Source: Neoarius graeffei
Taxonomy: Eukaryota; Chordata; Actinopteri; Siluriformes; Ariidae
Direction: 5' to 3'
NCBI RefSeq assembly: GCF_027579695.1
Contig: NC_083583.1
Coordinates: 22,093,599-22,157,598, forward strand
DNA length: 64,000 nucleotides
Positions 44,387 to 56,300 of this stretch are shown one piece after another (positions within the stretch are counted from its first letter, which is position 1; each line of letters begins with the position of its first letter). Below the pieces are notes generated by a model. The model had not been told where the DNA came from, did no database searches, and saw nothing but the letters and a program-made list of their open reading frames with translations. The translations under genes were made by a program, and so were the position numbers.

Positions 44387-47300
44387 GTGAGTTTGACATT
44401 ATTCTTCCACGATTTTTAGTACAAAATTTTAGTGTTTTAAAATATGGTCAGTGTCTTAATAGCCCTTTCTGTTTTTGTGTTTTAGTTTTGCCTGGGCATG
44501 TGATCATTTCTGGTATTTATATTCACATATTTCAGTCTCATGTTGGTTTTCCACTGGACAGCACTACATGGCACAGTAAACTAACAATAATCCCACTTTT
44601 TAGCAGTGTCAAGTGACCCGTACCATAAAGTACCCATGCTGAATTCTTTCCAGTACCAAGAGTACTGAACAGGTGTATATATGGGTGGAACTAGATATAG
44701 TTTAGACCACTGATTATCAAATACAACCGTCACTGAATCATCATAAGTCATTAATGCTTTATTCTTCTGATACCACATCAAATTGCCAATTTTTTAAAGA
44801 GAATGATAAGTATGATGTTTTATCCATTTATTGACAATTAACATTGTAGTACATCCACAAAATGAGTTAGCTCTTATCACTCGCGTTACAGCAGTGATGA
44901 ACAACTCCCTCAATTCCCTTTCTTTTTTCTCTTTTGAAGTGAACACAACAAAACACATTACCAAGAAACCTCAAAGGGCAAAGCCTTGCCTGTGTCAGAA
45001 AATAAAATGAACAGTTTTACCTCCGACTAGAATAAAGTGCTGACAGTGGAGACTCATCTCATCTCATTATCTCTAGCCGCTTTATCCTTCTACAGGGTCG
45101 CAGGCAAGCTGGAGCCTATCCCAGCTGACTACGGGCGAAAGGCGGGGTACACCCTGGACAAGTCGCCAGGTCATCACAGGGCTGACACATAGACACAGAC
45201 AACCATTCACACCTACGGTCAATTTAGAGTCACCAGTTAACCTAACCTGCATGTCTTTGGACTGTGGGGGAAACCGGAGCACCCGGAGGAAACCCACGCG
45301 GACACGGGGAGAACATGCAAACTCCGCACAGAAAGGCCCTCGCCGGCCACGGGGCTCGAACCCGGACCTTCTTGCTGTGAGGCGACAGTGCTAACCACTA
45401 CACCACCATGCCGCCACAATGGAGACTCGTTCCAAAAATAAACATGTTCTCACAGTCATAAAAATGAATCAATATCTCCAGACCAATAACAATCAAGATT
45501 TCAACAGTGCTGTCATATAAAAATAAATAGTTGTATTTCTATTCATAAGTACCATTTTACTACTCGATTAGGTGGTTACATATCAAACTAGTGCACTATT
45601 GTCCACTACTACTCTTCCTACTTTCACAGGTATCACTATGCAGTGGGAAACAGACACAGGTACTCAATCCGAGTACAGATAGTTCTGGCTGCCATACTGT
45701 GCTTTCCAATGGAAAACCACTATAAGATAGTAATATTGTATAATATGCTAAGAGATGTAACATCAGTCTCAATCTCTGTATTGTGTGCAGATGGATCTGC
45801 TCTCAGGCCAGAACTTACTGGGCCGAGTATGGCCTTTCTGAAATCTAAAGTAACGTTTGAATGTAAGGTATCAGAAGTACCATCATCTCTGACCTTTGAA
45901 TTCATAAAGGGCAATGACGAGGTCCTTGTCACAAGCAATGATTCAATCACATTTCCTCTAAAAGTCAAGAAGGGTTCAGAAGGCGAGTATTTTTGCAGAG
46001 TGACAGCAAGAAATCAAACAAGCACAAGCAATCCAGTGCACTTACAAGTAGTGAGTGAGTAACAATATGTAGTGTTTATTTCTGAAACTGTGCATAAGTC
46101 AGAGAGAGAATTAGTGCAATGATCACTATAACTCCATGTTTTCTCTCCCTCAGTTCCTGTCCAAGGTGTCTATTTAGCCCCAGAACCCAGCCCGCCTGTC
46201 ATCTATGAGGGGGCAGGGTTTAATCTGAGCTGTGTGGCCAGAAAAGGGACTCACCTCAATTACTCATGGTACCACAACAAGCAGGACGTGACCTCATCCT
46301 CACATCTTCATCATTTTGTTGGAAATGCTCTGACAGTAGATGGGGCTGCTGAAAGGCATGCTGGGAATTACTCATGTGTGGCCAAAAACATGCTGGGGAA
46401 CAACACTTGGGTCTCCAGCAGTCTGCCGGTCACTGTTGTAGTAAAAAGTAAACATTATTTACTTATGGAAATTCACGTTATATCTAGCTTCAAAACCACA
46501 CGAGGGTCAGGACAAAGCTTCTGTCACTTGAGCACAGTGTGAGAGGATGTTGGAAAGTTGTGGTTGGAAGACAAAAAAATCATGGAGTAGAAATGATTCC
46601 GTGATCATGTTTCTGTGAATGTTAACATTTGCCATTGAGATAAACCACATAAGTTACATGCTTAAGTGTCAATGAATGATCTAATGTTAATCTTAGGTGT
46701 TAGATAGTTTTTAACATGTATAATATAAATTATCACAGGTTTATATAAAATGTTATTGTTTTCATATTAACAGCTAATTCACAGGAAACTGCATAGCGGA
46801 TGCATCACGTAATCTGAATGTATCTAAATGTTTTATTCTGTCCACATTCACTGGATATGAGCAATTGCATGCTCTGATTGGCTACTCTACTACTAGGCTA
46901 TCTGCTCATATACCGTGAGTGGAGAAAAACAAAATGGCGAAGCATGTTACTGAACCAACCGAGGACGAAATAAAAACTCTACTTGAAAACAAAACCCCAA
47001 ACAATACAAAAAAAAGCAACAAAATATGGAATAAAAGTATTTGATGGTAAGAATGTATCTTTTTTTATTTTTTCAAGAATTATTATGGCGGCATTTTTCA
47101 CAAATTGCTACTGTCATTTCACCGATTTGTTTACATTCTAAGCTGAAATTATTTTGTCAGAGTTTTTTTAAATAAAGTTTTTATTTATCAAATTTGCTAA
47201 AAACAAAAATGTCCTGTTTCTCAAAATCCAGTGAATGTGGATATAATAAAACAGTTATTCCACTCAATCTCATCGTACATGGCTTATAGCCAACTCGGTG

Positions 47301-50300
47301 CTACGCGCCTCGTCAGCTATCAGCTCATGAACAACTCGATTTCGTGGAATAACTGAATATTCGCAAAGACAAATGTACTATCATTGATATGGTGAATCTT
47401 TAAATAAGGAGATGTTTAACATTTATGTCAGGAGTCTCCAATGTCAGCACTTTTTTAAATTTCAGAAAGTTTTCCATCAATCAACTCTTTTAACTTCAAG
47501 AGAGAGTAAAAATAGCCTGACAAAGGAATGACCATTTATAATCCATCTACTGGGGGTGCATAAGCGTACTTTTGGCGTCGGTCCCAAGCCCGGATAAATG
47601 GAGAGGGTTGCGTCAGGAAGGGCATCCGGCGTAAAACTGTGCCAAATCTAACATGCAGATTGAAAAGAGAAATACCATACCGGATCGGTCGGGGCCCGAG
47701 TTAACAACGGCCGCCTCCGGTACTGTTGGTCAACAGGGTGCTGGTGAAAAGGATGCTACTGTTGCGCCAAAACGGAGGAGGACAAAGAGAGGGGGGAGGC
47801 ATGTTAGGAGAGAGCATGAAAGATGGAAGGGAAGGCGCTTAGAATTGAGGGTAGGAACACTGAATGTGGGAACATTGACTGGTAGAGCGAGAAAGGTAGC
47901 AGGTATGATGGAAAGAAGGAAGTTGGACATTTTGTGTGTGCAGGAGATGAGGTGAAAGGGAAGCAAGGCCAAGAACATTGGAGGTGGATGCAAGTTGTTT
48001 TATTATGGAGTCGATGGAAAGAGAAATGATGTTGGTATTGTTTTGAGGGAAGAGTTGGTCAACAGTGTGATTGATGTGAAGAGGGTGTCAGAATGATAGG
48101 CATGAAGTTGGAGATTCAAGGAGTGGTAATCAATGTTGTGTGTGCGTATGCCCCACAGGCTGGATATGAGAATGAAGAGAAAGAGTTTTTCTGGGAAAAG
48201 ATGGATGACGTGGTAGAAAGTATACTGAGGGAGTAGCATGTGCTGAGAAGAGCAGGTTTCAATGGACATGTTGGCGAGGGAAACAGAGGAGATGAGAACG
48301 TGATGGGAAGATATGGTGTAAATCATATAAGACAGGGGCGTCATGGCTCAGGTGGATAAGGCGCCATACCATAAATCCGGGGACCCGGGTTCGATTCAGA
48401 CCCGAGGTCATTTCCTGATCCCTCCCCATCTCTCTCTCCCACTCATTTCCTGTCTCTACACTGTCCTATCCAATAAAGGTGAAAAAAGCCCAAAAAATAT
48501 CTTTTAAAAAAATGTATAAGACAGTAGTGAGACCAGCTGTGATGTATGGATTGGAGACAGTACCCTTAACGAAGAGACAGGAGGCAAAGTTGGAGGTGGC
48601 AGAGTTGAGGATGTTAAGGTTTGTGATGGGAGTGACAAGGTTGGACAGGATAAGGAACGAGCACATCAGAGGGACAGCACATGTGGAGAGCTTGGGAATT
48701 AAACTAAAGAGATGAGACTGAGATGGTATGAGCACATCCTGATAAGAGATGCAGAGCATGTTGGAAGGAGAATGTTGAGGATGGAGCTGCCAGGCACATG
48801 AAAATGAGGAAGGCCAAAGAGGAGATATGTGGATGGATGTGGTGAGAGAGGACATGAAAGTGGCAGGTGTGGTAGAGAAGGATATGAAAGACAGGGAGCA
48901 ATGGAGATGAAAGATCCGCTGTGGCGACCCCTAATCGGGAGCAGCCAAAAGAAGAAGAAAGGAATGACTGTTTATATCTGCTATAACAAAAACTTGTCTG
49001 GTGGATGTTCCAATATAACTACAAACTTTTGAAAAGCAAAGTAAAAATTTTAATAATTGCCAAATTACTTTGGTATAAGAAGAATAAAACACTTCGGGAC
49101 ATGCCGTTATTGGAACCTAATCAACTCGTGGTGGTGGTGTTCACATCCCACATCATCCCACCCTGTTGTTGATTATTTTTCCTGTAACAGCATGCTCTGT
49201 AACGTTTTCAAATTCATTACTTAAATTAGAGAGCTGAAACTCTGTCTACTGGTGTCTGTTAGCTAGCTAATGGTAGCTGAGTTAAAAGCAGTACATATTC
49301 AGTGCTGATGAAATTTCTTAATTTCTTAATTGGTCACAGAATACCTGTCAGCTCCCAGGCTGTCATTCAAACTTTTCCATGATGGCTCGGGTTACTATGC
49401 TAACATCAGCTGTCGGTTGGCCTATGGTAGCCCTCCAGTGACGTTCCAACTGCTCCTGAATGGGAAGCATGTTGACGTGATGCAGGTGGATTTACTGGAA
49501 GCTTGGTTTTCTCAGCCCGTCACTGTAGGACTGGATATGGGTCGAGTACAGTGTATAGCAAAGAATGACATCCAATGGCTTCCCAGTAACTCAATAGATC
49601 TGGAAGTAGGTGAGTAACATTATGTATTTGTGAGATGTTACATGTTAATGATTTATTTATACATGATTCATTTGTGTATATTTCTCTCAGTTCCAGTAAT
49701 GGGGACTGCACATGTCCAAGTGGAGTACCTCCATAGAGTAGACTCTGTAGAAGCAGCTGCCATGCTCCAGTGTGTGATCACCATGGGGACTTTTCCTATC
49801 TTCTCATGGTCTTTCAATGGCTCCACCATAACCCTGGAGCCCAATTCCCCTACTTTTATCCAACATGACAAAATTCTAGTTCTTATACACATCAGCCCTG
49901 GGAACTCGGGGTATTACAGCTGTCGAGTGAGGGACAGTTTCAATTCTAACTCATCCTGGGTGGAGAGTGAGGAGGTCTTGGTGAAGATGACAGGTGAGAT
50001 CCTGTCATTGCTCAGGTTACATTCAAAAGCTGACACTACGTCAAGTGACATCTTTCTGTAGACATGTACAGTGGGGCCTTGGGGTCATGATAAGATATTA
50101 GACAATATACAGACTCTGTAAACAGGATTGTATAAAGTCCAAAAAAGTCTCAAAAGAAATTAATAGAACTGTGGTTGAAAAAAAGAGATAGAATAGTTTG
50201 GCCAAACATGAAATTTGCACATTTTTTCCCCTAACATTGCAAGAGAGTCAGTAAATTAGTAAATAGTCTATCAGTCAAAAGAGAAACATTGTTATGAATA

Positions 50301-53300
50301 AAAGAGCAGATTTGCATTCTTCATGCAATTTTGTGTGCTTTTCTTGTGTTCTGATGTACAAAGAATTTAACTAAAGATTTTATGTGAACACCACGGGTAT
50401 GTTTGTTTTCAGTACTCAAAACAGCCAAGCTGGGGCTCTTGAGAAAACAGAAAAGAGCTCGCCCTATCATCCAGTGATCGCAAGTTTGAATCCTGATAAT
50501 GTCACAGTCATCCATGGCTAGGAATTGAGTGATTGGCTGTGCTCTCTGGTTTGGAAAAATGGCATATACTCTCTCACCTGTTAGCCACATGAGACACTAA
50601 CTCCTGTGAGCTCAGGCGATAGATAGCGATTTTCTCTGAGTGTGTTACATTGCACTGTGACATAGCATGAGCAGTTGTGGTGGCTGGCTTCATGTGTCCT
50701 GGAAAAAGTATACGAGTATGTTAGCTTTCACCCTCCCTGTTTGGTAGCTGTTGTGTGATAGCAGTCTGATCTGTCTAGCAGGTGTGAATTGGCAGGTGAA
50801 AAAATTAGGGAAAAAATGTATTTGAATGTTTTTGAAATCAAACAGGTGACATGCTGGTGCAGTGGATAGCACTGTCACTTACAGCAAGGTTCTGGGTTCA
50901 AACCTGCTGATCAACTGGGGCCTTTAGGGCCTTTCTGTGTGGAGTTTGCATGTACTCCTCTGCCTGTGTGTGTGGGTGTGGGTTTCTTCTGGGTGCTCCA
51001 GTTTCCTCCCACAAAGACGTGGATGAGGTCAACTGGCTACTCTGAATTGCCTATAGGGGCTTTTCACATGACGCCATCTTACCTGCAGATTTGTTTTTGC
51101 AGCCATGTTGCTGTGCAAGTTTTGTGTTTGACAACGACTGGCAAAAGTGTATGTGAGTGATTGTAAGCCCAATTCGGTAAACATCTACAGATAAACTTGC
51201 AGAAGTTACATCTACAAGAACAATGCTAAAGACCTGTAGTGCTTTTGGATGTAATAACAGGTGTGGAGATAAAAGCTTGGTGATAAGCCTGGTTTAACTT
51301 TTCACCGCTTCCCAGCGAACCCATAAAGATGAGAAAAATGGGGAGTTGCAATTTAACAGGAAGACTGGATGCCACTAAAGCATTCCTGTGTGTGGGGAAA
51401 GCATTTGATATCAAGTTAGTGTGAAAGCTCTGTGTACCTGTTATTTCTCCAAACACTTTTTCTAGTTCAAGGGATTCAGTTATAAAAATCAAATGAGCAA
51501 TGAGCATACACACATTCCCAGAGCAGTGTGCAGAATAAATAATAAATAAATACATTTATTGGTAAATTATATGGATCTGTGATGCCTGCATGTTTCAGAT
51601 TTTGGATGTCATGTGATCTGCTGGTATAATCAAAATTTTTAATCCTTTCAGAGAAATTGTACTGAATGCAGTCATCTCGATTTTCATTATTAATTGTCAT
51701 GGCTATGTTTCTTTGTTTGCCCAGCAATATGGTGGACAATGCATAATTAACAAAAATCTGTGACGTCAGTGAAAGGCCCCTATAGGTGTGAGTGTGAATG
51801 GCTCTCTGTCTCTCTATGTTAGCTCTGCAATAGACTAGTGACCTGTCCAGGGTTTACCCATCCTACATTATCTTTTAGGCTTTTAGGCACTCAAATCCAC
51901 ACTTTGCAAAGCATGTTTCACGCAAGATATTTATGTTCCTATTCTGGAAGGTTCGAGACATCAGATTTACAGGTACAATTTTTTCAAATGTTATCAGGAT
52001 TTTCCTAAATTCTACTTTTCTGTTGTCAGAATAACTTGAATAATCTGTCTTTAAAATATCTGGTGTAGTGTCAATTATAACTGAGAAAAAGTTAAACATT
52101 TTTACTGATTTAACAAAGGAAACATGGAAGGTGACGGATACAAATGTTTAATAGAGTTTAATGATTGAAAGAAAGAGGAAGCAAACACTAGTCCAAACTA
52201 AAGCATTCGAGTGAAAACAACCAGGCAAAGTGAATACAAAGCAGAAATGAATACACAAGCACTAACTAGACAGAGGAAATCAGAATAACAACTAAGGAAG
52301 AAGAAAACCAATAAACAGAAAGTGAAGTTGGATCTTTTATTTTTTGTGACATGGTGCTTATTAACTCTGCTGCATTTACTGTCAAGACTCCTTTGCTATA
52401 CTGGGTCGTATCTCGCAAGAATTGCACTAAGAAAGGACGAAAAACAAAACATTTAAAAAGTACAATGTGTGCCTGCAAAGAACTGAACTTTGTCTTGAAA
52501 TCATCATTAACTTGTTTTATGCTTTTATTATTCCAGATTTATCAACCTCCTTTAGCCCAAGCACTAACACAACATGTGATGTTGCTGGTGAGTTCAGATT
52601 AATAAATATTGTATTTGATTCATGTAGGTAATGTGGTTTTTTTTTTTTTTGGTTGTTGTTGTTTTTTTCTTTTCCAGTCATAACTCAATTTGCAACCCAG
52701 TGCCATATGCCTAGGGTTAACCACTGAATTGCCTACTTACAAGGTTTTTCTTTAGGGTTTGTAATCCGAGTTGATTTGTACAAGTTTTTAACATATACAG
52801 TGGGGCAAAAAAGTATTTAGTCAGTCACCAATTGTGCAAGTTCTCCCACTTAAAAAGATGAGAGGCCTGTAATTTTCATCATAGGTATACCTCAACTATG
52901 AGAGACAAAATGAGAAAAAAAAATCCAGAAAATCACATTGTCTGATTTTTAAAGAATTTATTTGCAAATTATGGTGAAAAATAAGTATTTGGTCATAACA
53001 AAAGTTCATCTCAATACTTTGTTATATACCCTTTGTTGGCAATGACAGAGGTCAAACGTTTTCTGTAAGTCTTCACAAGGTTTTCACACACTGTTGCTGG
53101 TATTTTGGCCCATTCCTCCATGCAGATCTCCTCTAGAGCAGTGATGTTTTGGGGCTGTCGCTGGGCAACACGGACTTTCAACTCCCTCCAAAGATTTTCT
53201 ATGGGGTTGAGATCTGGAGACTGGCTAGGCCACTCCAGGACTTTGAAATGCTTCTTACGAAGCCACTCCTTCATTGCCCGGGCGGTGTGTTTGGGATCAT

Positions 53301-56300
53301 TGTCATGCTGAAAGACCCAGCCATGTTTCATCTTCAATGCCCTTGCTGATAGAAGGAGGTTTTCACTCAAAATCTCACAATACATGGCCCCATTCATTCT
53401 TTCCTTTACACGGATCAGTCGTCCTGGTCCCTTTGCAGAAAAACAGCCCCAAAGCATGATGTTTCCACCCCCATGCTTCACAGTAGGTATGGTGTTCTTT
53501 GGATGCAACTCAGCATTCTTTCTCCTCCAAACACAACAAGTTGAGTTTTTACCAAAAAGTTCTATTTTGGTTTCATCTGACCATATGACATTCTCCCAAT
53601 CCTCTTCTGGATCATCCAAACGCTCTCTAGCAAACTTCAGACGGGCCTGGACATGTACTGGCTTAAGCAGGGGCACACGTCTGGCATGGCAGGATTTGAG
53701 TCCCTGGCAGCATAGTGTGTTACTGATGGTAGCCTTTGTTACTTTGGTCCCAGCTCTCTGCAGGTCATTCACTAGGTCCCCCCATGTGGTTCTTGGATTT
53801 TTGCTCACCGTTCTTGTGATCATTTTGACCCCACGGGGTGAGATCTTGCATGGAGCCCCAGATCGAGGGAGCTTATCAGTGGTCTTGTATGTCTTCCATT
53901 TTCTAATAATTGCTCCCACAGTTGATTTCTTCACACCAAGCTGCTTACCTATTGCAGATTCAGTCTTCCCAGCCTGGTGCAGGCCTACAATTTTGTTTCT
54001 GGTGTCCTTTGACAGCTCTTTGGTCTTGGCCATAGTGGAGTTTGGAGTGTGACTGTTTGAGGTTGTGGACAGGTGTCTTTTATACTGATAACGAGTTCAA
54101 ACAGGTGCCATTAATACAGGTAACGAGTGGAGGACAGAGGAGCCTCTTAAAGAAGTTGTTACAGGTCTGTGAGAGCCAGAAATCTTACTTGTTTGTAGGT
54201 GACCAAATACTCATTTTACTGAGGAATTTACCAATTAATTCATTAAAAATCCTACAGTGTGATTTCCTGGATTCTTTCCCCCCATTCTGTCTCTCATAGT
54301 TGAAGTGTACCTATGATGAAAATTACAGGCCTCTCTCATCTTTTTAAGTGGGAGAACTTGCACAATTGGTGGCTGACTAAATACTTTTTTGCCCCACTGT
54401 ATACAATATTATATTCGTAGTGTATTATGTGTTATGACAATGTTGTTTTGTTATCTTCTCACAAAACACTGTATGTAGCAATCCCAATGACTCTGTGTGC
54501 ATGTTTCAATTGTTGAATAAAAAATAGACACTAAAATGCCCCGCTGCATTTAGTAGACCATGATTCTCGTATAATTCTGGGCAGAGGTGGAAAGTAACGA
54601 ATTACATTACTCACGTTACTGTACTTGAGTAGCTTTTTTGTGTACTTATACTTTTTCAAGTAATTTTTAAAGAGTGTACTTTTACTTTTACTTAAGTATG
54701 TTTTCTTTTAAGTAGTGTACTTTGGTACATTTTACATCACAACCATTACTGAGTAAAAATAAATAAATAAAAAATAAAAAAAGGCTAAAATGGAGAAGGG
54801 GAAATGCGTTCTGGAAATGAATCACGGGAAGGACAGTTGTCGCGCGCGCGAGTCTCACACAGACGATGGTGGCCATGCACCGGCGCTTTAAGGGGGGGGC
54901 TTCGGGGAGCTCAAGCCCCTGGGCCACAGCCAATCAGGGGCCTTGTAATATTAATAAAATAATAAACTGTCGGAATCGTGGGCCTACATTAATGTATGGA
55001 TAGAAATAAGGTTAGAAATAAATGAGCGCACAGTAGCCTGCTGTAAGAGACATGGTGGATGTGGTTCGCGAAACGAACACCCACAACTGTACCAGAATAA
55101 AATGTAACAAAATGTAACGTCACGCACGAAAGCGCGCCAAAGACTGCAGACTACAGAGACACAAATTTAGAGGCTTTGAAAGATGAAGCGTTCACATGTT
55201 CGCGGGACGCATAAAAGGAAAAAAAAAGAGAGATGCAGGTAATGATAGAATCGTTGCCTAAAGTCACAGACTTTTTTAAGGTAAGGATCACCAATTTGTT
55301 CAGAATATCAGCTACTTATCAGTTATCAGCCTACCAGCAGCTAGGCTATGTGCAGCTAGGCTAGATATGCTATGATCTGTCCAACAGTAAAATAAATCAG
55401 TTGTGATTTGAATAAGTGTCGTGTGATTTGAGTTATAATCCTGTTAGTATAATAGCATATTTCGATGGGGATAATAAAATGTCTAAAACGGCATCTACTG
55501 AAGAAATTGATGAAAAGATTGTAGCCTATAATTTTCACAGTTCGGGCAGCACACAGAGTAAGCATACTGAGGGGAATAGCAATACAAAGCTAGCGCATAT
55601 CCACATTTCTCGCTAGCTGTGTTGGGTGTGTTGTTAACCCGTGTGGATTTAAGTGAAATATTTGAGAAGTTCTGTGGTCAAGACAACGTTTTAAGGTAAG
55701 GACGCTTGATTATTAATGTTTGCCCGCCGTGGCTTGTTGTTGACGAAAGGCCCACATGATTTTGCCTTATGCAGCTACTGCTAGCGTCATGCTTTGAACT
55801 AGGTTAAGCTCATTTGCGCTAAAGGATGGGTTTATTGAAGGACTTTGATGTAGCTAGTTTCTTTTTAAAAAATCGTATGCTCAAAACAGTATGCCCGTGT
55901 TCATCATGTTTAACTTTTTTCTTGATGGAGTGCGTGAAATATTGTTGCAAGTGCTATTTCGATGCAGTCATGTCAAAAAGGCAGTTGAATGCACGGTCTT
56001 ATTCAAGGAGAAGGAAGACTTGCATGATGCTTGAACATAGATCGGTAAAATAGACCCTAGTAGGACTTGGTTTCGTGTATTTCGGTCTGTAGAGTTATGA
56101 GTTTGGCCGCTGTCCATGGTGTTTACGTTTCATGTGGCCGCCGAGCCAAGTACCTTGACTTGCAGTGAATGTTTGTTTTCATGCCGCCGAGCTATTTTTA
56201 TGTATTTTATTTTTTAAAAGGACTTGTCTGTAGGTGTGTGTGTTTTATGTTTACAACAAATAGGCCTACATTATAGCGCACGCGCGCTTGTGTGGTTATC

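Noticed and set aside
45643-45790. Start of the Ig1 frame at [11 protein letters not shown] as the true N-terminus
   Set aside because: The stretch is intron upstream of a good acceptor at 45790 and lacks a convincing leader; the phase-1 exon starts at 45791.
50321-50590. 89-codon minus-strand frame in receptor intron 4
   Set aside because: No domain, no splice support and antisense to the gene.
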